DNA of 64,000 bases from JBGANR01 sp044222225 (GTDB taxonomy: Bacteria > Actinomycetota > Actinomycetes > Mycobacteriales > Mycobacteriaceae). The DNA lies in the NCBI GenBank assembly GCA_044222225.1, contig JBGANR010000007.1, positions 1-64,000 on the forward strand. The letters are read 5' to 3'. The notes beneath the pieces were generated by a model, which saw only the letters and a program-made list of their open reading frames with translations, was not told the DNA's origin and did not search any database. A program made the translations under genes and the position numbers. Positions 19,808 to 27,885 of the stretch are shown here, piece after piece (position 1 is the stretch's first letter; each line of letters begins with the position of its first letter).

Positions 19808-19837
19808 GAGCGGATCCGGGACGTCCCGGATCCGCTC
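19808..19837. terminator. 30-bp perfect palindrome, bidirectional terminator
   Basis: GAGCGGATCCGGGAC and its exact reverse complement meet at the centre, between the stop of thiD and the stop of the convergent ABC permease gene. Probably ends both transcripts. Confidence 0.75.
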
Positions 19838-19843
19838 CCGGCG

Positions 19844-20602
19844 TCAGGCGTCTCGGTTGGACGCCGAGAAGAGCCCGAGACCGAAGACGACGAGGCAGAC
19901 GACGGAGAAGTAGACCACCGAGAACCACATCCCGGCCGGGAAGTCGGCCTGCTCCGCCCCTCGCACCACGCGCAGCCCGTTGACGAAGGGCATCCACCCG
20001 TAGAGCTTCGCGCCGAAATCGGAGAACGAGAAGAAGAGGGGAACCTGCTCGAGGACGTAGTTCCAGGTGAGCAGCAAGGCCAGGGCGCCGGCCGCCTGCC
20101 GGACGATCTCACCGACGCCGATCGCGAGCAACGTACACATGATGACGAACCACGGCATTGCCCAGTAGACGTTCGCACCGTCTCCACCCCAGGAGATGTC
20201 GACGGAGCCGAACACGGCGAAGATCATCATCCCGAGCAGCACGCACGCCAGCGAGAGCACCGCCGCCACTCCGCCGTACACCACGGCCTTGCCCAGATGC
20301 ACGGCGATTCGACGGGGAATGGCCAGATAGGCGTAGCGGATCGTCGCGAAACGGTGCTCGTTGCAGATGGCGAGGGCGGCCATGACGAGGACGATCGGCG
20401 GCCAGCTGAACGTCGTCAGAAATCCGATGAAACGTGCGTCCTCCTCCAGAACGCCACCGTCGCCGACGTCCTCCAGCAGCAGCGCCGCGAAGAGATAGAT
20501 CACGAGACTCAGCGCGATCCCCGTGCCCAGACACCAATACGGCGCCCGTGTCGTCGCCATCTTGATCCGTTCGGCCTTGATCGACCGCATGAGCGTGGTC
20601 AT
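19844..20602 (-). CDS. ABC-2 type transporter permease
   Basis: 252 aa from the ATG overlapping the ATPase stop. About six hydrophobic helices (e.g. GTGIALSLVIYLFAALLL, PIVLVMAALAICNEHRFATI, AALALLLTWNYVLEQVPLFF, VYFSVVCLVVFGLGLF) and the ABC-2 pattern EHRFATIRYAYLAIPRR in the first cytoplasmic loop. It forms an exporter with the upstream ATPase. The substrate is unknown. Confidence 0.85.
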   Translation of the reverse strand: MTTLMRSIKAERIKMATTRAPYWCLGTGIALSLVIYLFAALLLEDVGDGGVLEEDARFIGFLTTFSWPPIVLVMAALAICNEHRFATIRYAYLAIPRRIAVHLGKAVVYGGVAAVLSLACVLLGMMIFAVFGSVDISWGGDGANVYWAMPWFVIMCTLLAIGVGEIVRQAAGALALLLTWNYVLEQVPLFFSFSDFGAKLYGWMPFVNGLRVVRGAEQADFPAGMWFSVVYFSVVCLVVFGLGLFSASNRDA

Positions 20603-21849
20603 CGCCGTCCCCCGTCCTGCTGCTGCGGACCCTGGCCCTGCTGCCCCGGCCGCCCGGCGGGCGGATACGGCCCCTGGCCCCCGTGCCCCAACGCCGGATA
20701 GTACGTCTCGGGCTGCTGCCCTGCCGGATACTGCGGACCGCCACCCGACGGCCCGTACCCGGTCGGACCGTAGGCCCCGGACTGCGGCGGGCCGTATCCG
20801 GGCGGGCCGTATCCCTGGCCCGGCGGCGGCGCCTGGCCGGGCGCGCCGTAGCCCTGCGGTGGCGCATACGCCTGCGGCGGGCCGTACCCCTGCCCCTGCC
20901 CGCCGCTCGGCGCAGCCCCGGCCTGCTGCGGGTCGCTCGGGACGCCTAGTTGCCCATGATATTCGACGAGACCGCCGGTCAGCTGGATGAAGGCGTCCTC
21001 CAACGACGCCGTGCGCCGCGTCAGTTCGTGCAGTACGACGCCCTCGCGGGCCGCGACCTCGCCGACCTCGTCGGTGGTCTGCGTATGCGCGAGGAGACCG
21101 CCGGCGGCATCCGGTTCGGACGCGATCCCGACCCGTCCGAGCGCGTCGGCCAGCTCCTTGACCTGCGGACTGCGCACATAGACGCTCGACTGCGCGGCCT
21201 GCGCGACGAACTCGTCGACGCTGCAGTCCGCGACGAGCCTGCCGCGTCCGATGACGACGAGGTGATCGGCCGTCATCGACATCTCGGTGAGCAGATGACT
21301 GGACACGAGCACGGTGCGTCCCTCGCTCGCCAGACGGCGGATGTACTTGCGCACCCAGACGATGCCCTCCGGGTCGAGGCCGTTGACGGGCTCGTCGAAG
21401 AGCAGGACGCCGGGATCGCCCAGCATCGCCCCGGCCAGCCCGAGCCGCTGGCTCATGCCGAGCGAGAACTGCCCCGCGCGCTTGCCGGCCGCCTCGGTGA
21501 GGCCGACGTCGGCGAGCACCTGGTCGACCCGCGACACCGGAATGCCCGCCGACGCCGCCATCGCGCGCAGATGCCCCCGCGCCGACCGGTTGGGATGCAC
21601 CCACTTGGCGTCGAGCAGGGCGCCGACGCGCCGCATCGGCTCGTCGAGCTTGCCGTACGGCACGCCGTCGACCAGCGCTCGGCCCGCGTTCGGCCGGTCC
21701 AACCCGAGGATCATGCGCATGGTCGTCGACTTGCCCGCCCCGTTGGGACCGAGGAATCCGGTGACGACGCCCGGTTTAACCGTGAAGGTCAGGTGGTCCA
21801 CGACGGTCTTACCGCCGTAGGCCTTCGTCAACCCCTCGACTGTGATCAT
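20599..21849 (-). CDS. ABC transporter ATP-binding protein with Gly/Tyr/Pro-rich tail
   Basis: 416 aa from the internal ATG encoding MITVEGLTKAYGG, which begins exactly at the domain edge. Walker A GPNGAGKST, signature FSLGMSQRLGLAGA, Walker B VLLFDEP and the H-loop SSHLL are present (residues ~1-215), followed by a ~90-residue accessory region. The last ~110 residues are a low-complexity Gly/Tyr/Pro/Gln tail with repeated GYGPP units, unusual for a cytoplasmic ATPase and probably disordered. The stop overlaps the permease start. Drives a small exporter of unknown substrate. Confidence 0.88.
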   Translation of the reverse strand: MITVEGLTKAYGGKTVVDHLTFTVKPGVVTGFLGPNGAGKSTTMRMILGLDRPNAGRALVDGVPYGKLDEPMRRVGALLDAKWVHPNRSARGHLRAMAASAGIPVSRVDQVLADVGLTEAAGKRAGQFSLGMSQRLGLAGAMLGDPGVLLFDEPVNGLDPEGIVWVRKYIRRLASEGRTVLVSSHLLTEMSMTADHLVVIGRGRLVADCSVDEFVAQAAQSSVYVRSPQVKELADALGRVGIASEPDAAGGLLAHTQTTDEVGEVAAREGVVLHELTRRTASLEDAFIQLTGGLVEYHGQLGVPSDPQQAGAAPSGGQGQGYGPPQAYAPPQGYGAPGQAPPPGQGYGPPGYGPPQSGAYGPTGYGPSGGGPQYPAGQQPETYYPALGHGGQGPYPPAGRPGQQGQGPQQQDGGRR

Positions 21850-21958
21850 GGCGCCCAGTCTGCCCGATGGCACCGACAAATCCGCCTACTCCACGCCGAT
21901 CCGGACAAAATAGATCGACGATCGGCCGTCCACGAGCAGGCCGGCCGACGGTCGGGTC

Positions 21959-22738
21959 CTACCCGTCGCCCGGCGGCCGGCCCGCCCCTCGACGAGGAAC
22001 GAACGGCCCGTACGCCGAGTGGTACGCGTCCTGAAAGCTCCGAAACGTGTCGCGCAGGAATCCGGGCTCCGTGTCGTATTCAGCGAGACCTCGATAGTAA
22101 AAGGCCTTATGCGTATCCAGCACGACGAATGGCATCACTTCACTCGCCAGGCATTGCTCGAACATCACCAGGCGACCGACCCTTCCATTTCCATCCTGAA
22201 AAGGATGGATGCGCTCGAAGCGCACGTGGAAATCAACGATGTCCTCGAAGCTCATACTCGGCGGAGTCTCGGCGACGAGTTCATCGACGGCACGCTGAAC
22301 CTGCTCCGGCGGAGTGGTGCGGATACCTGCGACGGCGTTCTGCACCTTCTTCCACCCCCCGACGACGAACCAGTCCAGTCGTGACTGCTCGGTCCCCGAT
22401 TTGAGGATGCGATGGTAGCCCTTGAGCGTGTCTGCATCCACCGGCCGTCCGACATGATCGAGCATCGCATCGAACGCCCGGAAGTGGTTGCTCGTCTCCA
22501 CGACGTCGTCCACCAGGGCGTCCCCCGTGACCGTCTTCGTCTCGTAGATGTAGCGGGTCTGATCCTCCGTCAGCCGACTGCCTTCGATCCGGTTGGAATT
22601 GTAGGCCATCTGGATCTGATTGAGATGATAGATCCCGCCCTTGACCCGAGCGCGACGCTGTTCGAGAAGCGTGGTCACAAAAAGCTCGGCATCCAAGCCG
22701 TACTCGTCACTCACCGCATCTCCTTCGATCGTCGACAC
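21959..22738 (-). CDS. Fic family protein (putative AMP transferase)
   Basis: 259 aa. The catalytic Fic motif HPFQDGNGRVGR occupies residues 178-189 with His178; the inhibitory (S/T)xxxE(G/N) motif is at 48-53 (SNRIEG), so this is a class II, self-inhibited Fic enzyme. The N-terminal ~110 residues are the Fic_N-like helical part. These enzymes transfer AMP (or another nucleotide) to Ser, Thr or Tyr of target proteins. No antitoxin gene is adjacent, consistent with built-in inhibition. It stands alone between an ABC exporter and thiG, with somewhat lower GC than its neighbours. The target is unknown. Confidence 0.88.
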   Translation of the reverse strand: MSTIEGDAVSDEYGLDAELFVTTLLEQRRARVKGGIYHLNQIQMAYNSNRIEGSRLTEDQTRYIYETKTVTGDALVDDVVETSNHFRAFDAMLDHVGRPVDADTLKGYHRILKSGTEQSRLDWFVVGGWKKVQNAVAGIRTTPPEQVQRAVDELVAETPPSMSFEDIVDFHVRFERIHPFQDGNGRVGRLVMFEQCLASEVMPFVVLDTHKAFYYRGLAEYDTEPGFLRDTFRSFQDAYHSAYGPFVPRRGAGRPPGDG

Positions 22739-22804
22739 TCATATCCGTCGGAGCCTCCGAGAGCATACCAATCACATGGTCGATCCCTTGAACAGATTCC
22801 TTTG

Positions 22805-23593
22805 TCAGTCGATATCCGGGCTCGACGCGTCGGCCCAGAAGCGTTTCGGGATCCGGCCCGCCCGGCGAGCGGCGCGGCCCGCGACGACGGCGTGGCGCAT
22901 GGCCGTCGCCATGAGGGCCGGGTGCTCGGCCCGGGTGACGGCCGTCGCGAGCAGCACGGCGTCGCAGCCGAGCTCCATCGCCAGGGCGGCGTCGCTCGCG
23001 GTGCCGATGCCGGCGTCGAGGATGACGGGGACGCCCGCCGCGGCGACGATCATCTCGATGTGGTGCGGGTTCGAGATGCCCAGCCCGGTGCCGATCGGCG
23101 AGCCGGCGGGCATGACGGCCGCGCAGCCGGCGTCTTCGAGACGACGGGCGAGGACGGGGTCGTCGTTGGTGTACGGCAGCACGATGAAGCCGTCGTCGAC
23201 GAGTTCCTCGGCGGCCCGAACGAGCTCGACGCCGTCGGGCAGCAGCGTCCGCTCGTCGCCGATCACCTCGAGCTTGAGCCACGGCGTCCCCAGCGCCTCG
23301 CGGGCCAGCCGCGCCGTCCGCAACGCCTCGGTCGCCGTCCGGCAGCCGGCCGTGTTGGGCAGGACGTCGATGCCGAGGCGGACCAGCAGGTCGAACACAC
23401 TCGTGCCCGCACCGGGGTCGACGCGCCGCATCGCGACCGTCGTCAGCTCCGTGCCGGACGCGGCGAGTGCCTCCTCGAGGACGGCCAGGTTGGGAGCGCC
23501 GCCGGTGCCCATGACCAGCCGCGAGCCGAACTCCCGGCCCGCGACGACGAACGGATCGGCCGCGACGGTCGGGGCGAGCAACGCGTCAGCCAC
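22805..23593 (-). CDS. thiG: Thiazole synthase ThiG
   Basis: 262 aa. Makes the thiazole phosphate carboxylate from deoxyxylulose phosphate, dehydroglycine and ThiS thiocarboxylate. Features: FGSRLVMGTGG, TTVAMRRVD, LPNTAGCRTATEA, the Schiff-base Lys in WLKLEVIGD, and PVILDAGIGTASDAALAMELGCDAVL (phosphate-binding). The GTG start overlaps the end of thiS by 8 bp. Last gene of thiO-thiS-thiG. Confidence 0.96.
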   Translation of the reverse strand: MADALLAPTVAADPFVVAGREFGSRLVMGTGGAPNLAVLEEALAASGTELTTVAMRRVDPGAGTSVFDLLVRLGIDVLPNTAGCRTATEALRTARLAREALGTPWLKLEVIGDERTLLPDGVELVRAAEELVDDGFIVLPYTNDDPVLARRLEDAGCAAVMPAGSPIGTGLGISNPHHIEMIVAAAGVPVILDAGIGTASDAALAMELGCDAVLLATAVTRAEHPALMATAMRHAVVAGRAARRAGRIPKRFWADASSPDID

Positions 23594-23783
23594 CCTGGAC
23601 CGCCGTCAACACCTCGACGCTGACGCCGTCGCCGAGGGGCTCGGCCCAGCGGTCCCGGGTGCACAGGTCGTCGTCGACGGCGACGGCGATGCCGCGGCCG
23701 TCGACGCCGAGCTCGGCCAGCAGGTCGGCCACGGTGACGCCGGCCGGCGTCTCCCGTGGCACACCGTTGACGGTGATGGTCAT
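23586..23783 (-). CDS. thiS: Sulfur carrier protein ThiS
   Basis: 65 aa ubiquitin-like sulfur carrier ending in the required Gly-Gly (AVQGG), whose terminal carboxylate is thiocarboxylated and donates sulfur to thiazole. Also seen: VNGVPRETPAGVTVADLL and IAVAVDDDL. Overlaps thiO by 4 bp and thiG by 8 bp. Confidence 0.95.
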   Translation of the reverse strand: MTITVNGVPRETPAGVTVADLLAELGVDGRGIAVAVDDDLCTRDRWAEPLGDGVSVEVLTAVQGG

Positions 23784-24790
23784 GCGAATCTCCTCGGATC
23801 GGTGACGGGGTCGGCGGGCTCGCCGCGCAGCGCGGCGAGCACGAGGTCTGCGGTGATCGGGGCGAGCAGGAAGCCGTCGCGGCCGTGCCCGGTGGCCACG
23901 ACGACGCCGTCGCCGCGATCGCCCACCAGCGGCAACCCGTCGGGCGTGCCCGGACGCATCCCGGCGGACACCTCGGCGACGGTGTACTCACGGATCGCGG
24001 GGAACACCTCGGCGGCATCGGCGAGCAGGTCGAGGACGCCGCCGGCGCGGGGCCCGGCGTCCGGGGCCTCGTACTGCGTGGCGCCGACGACGAGCCCGCC
24101 GGCCCGCGGCACGAGATAGACGGACCGGCCGCGCACCCGGGCCCGGACGGTCACCGGCGGGATCGGATTCCCCTCGGCGCACAGCCGCAGGATCTCGCCC
24201 TTGACGGGCCGCACGGGCGATCCGTGGCCGACCCCCGTCGCCAGCACGACGCGCGCCTCGCCGGCCGCGCCACGCTCCCGGCGTACCGCGACGCCCCGGT
24301 TCGCCAGGGCGGCCGTCAGCGTCGCCAGCACCGCCCGGTTGTCGACGCTGAACTCGGCCGCGCACGCGTAGCCGCCCCGTGCGACGACCCCCGGCGCGAG
24401 CTCGGCGATCTCCGTCCGGGACACCCGCCGGAACGCGCCCGGCGTCCCGGGGTCGGCAACGGCCAGGTCACGACGCAGGTCGGCGAGGTCGGCGGCGTCG
24501 TGCGCGGTGAACAGACTGCCGCGGGACGTCACGAGCCCGGTGGCGTCGGCGTCCTCGGCGAGCGCCTCGAGCAGGGCGTCCCAACGGGCCAGCGAGCGCA
24601 CCGACAGCCGATGCAACGCCTCCTGCCCGAGCAGAGCCTCACCGTAGGGCGCGATCATCCCGCCCGCGACCCGGCTCGGCCCGGAACCGGGCGCCGGATC
24701 GCACACCTGCACCGCCCAGCCCTCTCGGACCAGGGCATACGCGCAGGTGAGACCGATGATTCCGGCCCCGACCACCGTGACGGACGGCAT
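23780..24790 (-). CDS. thiO: Glycine oxidase ThiO
   Basis: 336 aa from the ATG encoding MPSVTVVGAGIIGLTCAYAL, which begins the FAD-binding Rossmann motif (GAGIIG). Oxidises glycine to dehydroglycine for thiazole synthesis. Other family features: GGMIAPYGEA, FSVDNRAVLATL, the YLVPRAGGLVVGATQYE substrate region, and GMRPGTPDGLPLVG with GHGRDGFLLAP near the C-terminus. First gene of the operon, preceded by a TPP riboswitch. Confidence 0.94.
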   Translation of the reverse strand: MPSVTVVGAGIIGLTCAYALVREGWAVQVCDPAPGSGPSRVAGGMIAPYGEALLGQEALHRLSVRSLARWDALLEALAEDADATGLVTSRGSLFTAHDAADLADLRRDLAVADPGTPGAFRRVSRTEIAELAPGVVARGGYACAAEFSVDNRAVLATLTAALANRGVAVRRERGAAGEARVVLATGVGHGSPVRPVKGEILRLCAEGNPIPPVTVRARVRGRSVYLVPRAGGLVVGATQYEAPDAGPRAGGVLDLLADAAEVFPAIREYTVAEVSAGMRPGTPDGLPLVGDRGDGVVVATGHGRDGFLLAPITADLVLAALRGEPADPVTDPRRFA

Positions 24791-24799
24791 GACGACTTC

Positions 24800-24885
24800 G
24801 CTGCTCCCTTCGCCGGCATGACCCGGATCAGGTGGTGACGGTCTGGGGTGACACCCCACTCTCAGCCTTGCGGCTCCCGTGTGAC
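24800..24885 (-). promoter_or_regulatory. TPP riboswitch for thiO-thiS-thiG
   Basis: On the minus strand the TPP aptamer blocks read in order: CACGGGAGCC, GGCTGAGAG, ACCACCTGATCCGGGTCATG and CCGGCGAAGGGAG. The thiO ATG follows about 10 bases later, so repression is probably at translation initiation. Confidence 0.95.
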
Positions 24886-24926
24886 TCCCCGACAGCGTAC
24901 GCAGCGGTCGGCCTGCCCTGCCAAGA

Positions 24927-24957
24927 GGGCCGATTCCGCAAGCTCCATCTCAGACAC
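24927..24957 (+). repeat. Dispersed repeat A, copy 3
   Basis: CGATTCCGCAAGCTCCATCT with flanks like copy 1 (…CTC-GACAC). It lies between the thiO riboswitch and the terminator of the sugar-binding protein gene. Confidence 0.7.
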
Positions 24958-24990
24958 GACTGCCGGGCCCGAAACCGGACCCGGCAGTCG
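24957..24990 (-). terminator. Terminator of fucP/solute-binding protein operon
   Basis: Stem of about 15 bp with one mismatch: arms CGACTGCCGGG-CCCG (24957-24971) and its complement (24976-24990), loop of about four bases. A second small hairpin (GATCGCC/GGCGATC, 24998-25016) precedes it, just after the stop codon of the binding protein. Confidence 0.75.
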
Positions 24991-25026
24991 TGGTGTGATC
25001 GCCCGGTCAGGCGATCGGGGGTGGCG

Positions 25027-26301
25027 TCAGCGCAGCACCGGCTTGGCGCGCGCCGTCTGGAGCGTGTCGATGAACGCACGCTCGTTCTTGCTCTGCACGA
25101 ACGCGATGACCGCCGAGTACAGCGCCTGCTGCAGCGTCGGATCGATCAGCTCGCCGTGCGTCATCGAGAGCAGCACCTTGTCGTTCCACAGCGACTTCGA
25201 CGCGTCACGCTGGTACTCGGAGAGGGTCGCGACGTCGACGTCCTTGCGGATCGGCACCGACCCCTTCTCCTTGTTGAACGCCGGGGAGACGGCCGGATCG
25301 GCCAGCACCTCGAGGAACTTCTTGGCGTTGACGCCGTTCTTCGCCCCGGTCGCGACGACGAACGTGTCGACGACGGCGAGGTACGACCCACGCGTGCCCG
25401 GGTACGCGACGTACCCGAAGCCCTCACCCGGCATCGCACCGTTCTTGACGATCTCGGCGTACGCCGAGTCGTTCATCGAAAGGAACCCGCACTTGCCTCC
25501 CGCGAAGTCCTTCGCCGCCTGGTCCCAGCTCATGCCGCCGGAAGCGGGATCGGCGTTCTTGAGGACGCCCGCGAAGGTGGACAGCGCGGTCTTGACGTCC
25601 GAGCCGGACCAGTCGAACCTGTCGTCCTGGACACGCTTCCAGCCGTCGGCACCGATGACGCCGAACAGCGTGTTCTCGAACAGCTCGACCGCCGTGAAGC
25701 GATCCTTGCCGCCCAGGCAGAGTCCGGAGACACCGCTTGCGGCGATCTTGTCCAGGTCGGCCGTCCACTGCTCGGCCGTGTAGCCGTCGGCCGGAACCGC
25801 GACACCGGCCTTGTCCAGCACCTTCTTGTTGAAGAACAGGTTGTTCTGACGGTGCGAGCCGGTCGGCACGCCGTACGGCTTGCCGTCGACCTTCACCGCG
25901 TCGAGCAGCGCCGGCGGCATCTGCGCGGCGAGTCCGGCCTTCTCGTAGACGTCGGCGACGTCGTTGATGCGCTTGGCACCGACCCACGCAGACAGCGCCG
26001 CGCCCGGGAAGGTCTGCCACGAGTCCGGCGGATTGCCCGACCGCAGCCGCTCGGCGAGCGCGATCTGCACGGCGCCGCCGGCACCGCCCTCGATCGAGTT
26101 GTCGTCGACCTGGACGTTCGGATTCGCCTTCTTGAACGCGTCGAGCAGCGCCTGATAGGCGGGCTTCTCCGACGGCGAGACCCACCACGACATGACTTCG
26201 AGCTTGTCGGTGTCGTCGGAATAGTTGCCCTTGGATCCACCACCGCAGGCCGTGACGACGAGCGCCACGATCGCCAGCAGCACGGTCAGCGCGCGCTTCA
26301 C
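25027..26301 (-). CDS. Extracellular sugar-binding lipoprotein (ABC family 1 SBP)
   Basis: 424 aa from GTG with AAGGAGG upstream. Lipobox LVVTACG at residues ~15-21. The mature part matches carbohydrate-binding SBP_bac_1 proteins: KLEVMSWWVSPSEKPAYQAL, FKKANPNVQVD, FFNKKVLDKAGV, GKCGFLSMNDSAY. These normally deliver sugars to an ABC permease, but no permease or ATPase genes are adjacent; instead a FucP-like symporter gene lies 38 bp upstream. It may supply an ABC importer encoded elsewhere or act with the symporter. The sugar is unknown. Confidence 0.88.
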   Translation of the reverse strand: MKRALTVLLAIVALVVTACGGGSKGNYSDDTDKLEVMSWWVSPSEKPAYQALLDAFKKANPNVQVDDNSIEGGAGGAVQIALAERLRSGNPPDSWQTFPGAALSAWVGAKRINDVADVYEKAGLAAQMPPALLDAVKVDGKPYGVPTGSHRQNNLFFNKKVLDKAGVAVPADGYTAEQWTADLDKIAASGVSGLCLGGKDRFTAVELFENTLFGVIGADGWKRVQDDRFDWSGSDVKTALSTFAGVLKNADPASGGMSWDQAAKDFAGGKCGFLSMNDSAYAEIVKNGAMPGEGFGYVAYPGTRGSYLAVVDTFVVATGAKNGVNAKKFLEVLADPAVSPAFNKEKGSVPIRKDVDVATLSEYQRDASKSLWNDKVLLSMTHGELIDPTLQQALYSAVIAFVQSKNERAFIDTLQTARAKPVLR

Positions 26302-26339
26302 CCCGTTGCCTCCTTGCTTACGTGTCGATCGGGTACGCA

Positions 26340-27665
26340 TCACGCGTTCACCTCCGCCTTGGCGGGGGCCGGCGCGGACGAACGCAGGTCGTAGACGGCG
26401 AAGGCCGTGACGACGACGAACGAGACCGCCGGGACGATGAAGGAGATCGCCGGGCTCGTCATGTCGAGGATCTTGCCCTGCACGAGCGGCATGATCGCGC
26501 CGCCGACGATCGCCATGACCAGGCCGGCCGCACCGAACTTGGTGGCCGGGCCGAGGCCCTTGAGCGCCACGCCGTAGATCGTCGGGAACATGAGCGAGAG
26601 GCAGAACGAGACCGCGACCAAGGCGATGACGCCCGTGATGTTCGGGGAGAACATCGCGTAGACGCAGCAGCCCGCCGCGACGGCGCCGAGCACCGTGAGC
26701 ACCTTCGTCGCCCGGATCTTGCCGATCACCCACGTCATGACGAAGCGGGCGATGAGGAAGATGATGAGGCTGATCTGCAGGTACATGCCGCCGTCTTTGA
26801 GCGAGCCGTTCAGGGCCTGCTGCACGTACTGGATGATGTACGTCCAGACGCACACCTGCCCGGCCACGTTGAAGAACTGCGCGACGACGCCGAAGACGTA
26901 CCGCTTGTTGGTGAAGAGGATCTTGGCCGGGCTCGCCCCCGCCATGTCCGCGTCCGGGTACTCCTCGACGATCTCGGGCGCCTTGTTCACCAGGATGACG
27001 ACGGCGATGAGGATGAGCACGACGCCGAGCCCGATGTACGGCCCCATGACGGCGCTCAGCTGCTCGGCCCGAAGATTGTGCTCCTGCTCGGGCGTCATCG
27101 CGGCGATGTTCACCGGCTCGTCCAGCTTCGGCAGGATGAACACCGAGGCCAGCAGCACGCCGATGTTCGTGCCGATCGGGTTGAAGGCCTGCGCGAGGTT
27201 GAGACGGCGCGTCGCCGACTCCTCCGAGCCGAGCGACAGCACGTAAGGATTGGCGGACGTCTCCAGGATCGAGCAGCCCGCGGCGATCGCGAACAGGGCG
27301 CCGAGGAACGCCTCGTACGTCATGATCTTGCTCGCCGGGTAGAACATGAACGCGCCACCGGCGGCGAGGAACAGACCGGTCGCGAGACCGACCTTGTAGC
27401 CGAACTTCTCATTGATGAAGGCGGCGGGGAGGGCCAGCAGGAAGTAGGCCCCGAAGTAGGCGAGCTGCACCAGGGACGCCTGGAACGTGCTCATCTCGAA
27501 GATCTTCTGGAACCCGGCGACCATCGGGGTCGTCAGGTCGGCAGCGACACCCCACACGGTGAAGCACGCGATGAGAGCGAAGAACAACATCCACATGCCG
27601 GGCGCGACAAGTGGCTCTTTCTTCGTACTCCCTGCCATCGGCGCAGGTTCTTTTGTTGCGGTCAT
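26340..27665 (-). CDS. FucP-like sugar:H+ symporter (MFS)
   Basis: 441 aa, ~12 membrane helices. The FucP/GluP subfamily is indicated by FGAYFLLALPAAFINEKFGYK in helix 2/loop 2-3, SILETSANPYVLSLGSEESATRRLNLAQAFNPIG after helix 4, and PTIYGVALKGLGPATKFGAAGLVMAIVGGAI in the C-half. The conserved E-x-x-x-N-P segment matches fucose, glucose and galactose symporters. The start is the second in-frame ATG, 8-10 bases after GAGAGGTG. The gal genes elsewhere in the window make galactose or glucose possible substrates; that is inference. Confidence 0.9.
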   Translation of the reverse strand: MTATKEPAPMAGSTKKEPLVAPGMWMLFFALIACFTVWGVAADLTTPMVAGFQKIFEMSTFQASLVQLAYFGAYFLLALPAAFINEKFGYKVGLATGLFLAAGGAFMFYPASKIMTYEAFLGALFAIAAGCSILETSANPYVLSLGSEESATRRLNLAQAFNPIGTNIGVLLASVFILPKLDEPVNIAAMTPEQEHNLRAEQLSAVMGPYIGLGVVLILIAVVILVNKAPEIVEEYPDADMAGASPAKILFTNKRYVFGVVAQFFNVAGQVCVWTYIIQYVQQALNGSLKDGGMYLQISLIIFLIARFVMTWVIGKIRATKVLTVLGAVAAGCCVYAMFSPNITGVIALVAVSFCLSLMFPTIYGVALKGLGPATKFGAAGLVMAIVGGAIMPLVQGKILDMTSPAISFIVPAVSFVVVTAFAVYDLRSSAPAPAKAEVNA

Positions 27666-27804
27666 GCATACACCTCTCGGACGGCGGGCCACCCTGCCCG
27701 CTCAGTTATGGGTCGCCGGAAGGTGATTCACGCGGACACCTGGCAGCGACCCTCGCGAAAGAGTACGGAGCGACGCGCTTCGCACACACCCTTTCGGGCA
27801 GAGA

Positions 27805-27835
27805 CGGGCGAGATCAAACATTTTGATATCGCCCG
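27805..27835. promoter_or_regulatory. Palindromic operator between fucP-like gene and thiE
   Basis: A 31-bp near-perfect palindrome: CGGGCGAGATCAAA, four-base spacer, and its complement with one mismatch. It sits in the 220-bp divergent promoter region, 140 bp from the permease start and 50 bp from thiE. The length and AT-rich core fit a dimeric repressor site; the regulator is not encoded nearby. Confidence 0.55.
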
Positions 27836-27885
27836 GACCAGGGGGCAGACGAGCAAGCGGACATCCGGCGGCTAGCGTAGCGGGC

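Noticed and set aside
21959..22738. Fic as part of a Fic/antitoxin toxin system
   Set aside because: No small antitoxin gene is adjacent and the inhibitory motif is within the same protein.
27666..27885. TPP riboswitch upstream of thiE
   Set aside because: No CTGAGA or CCTGATC-type blocks found on either strand.
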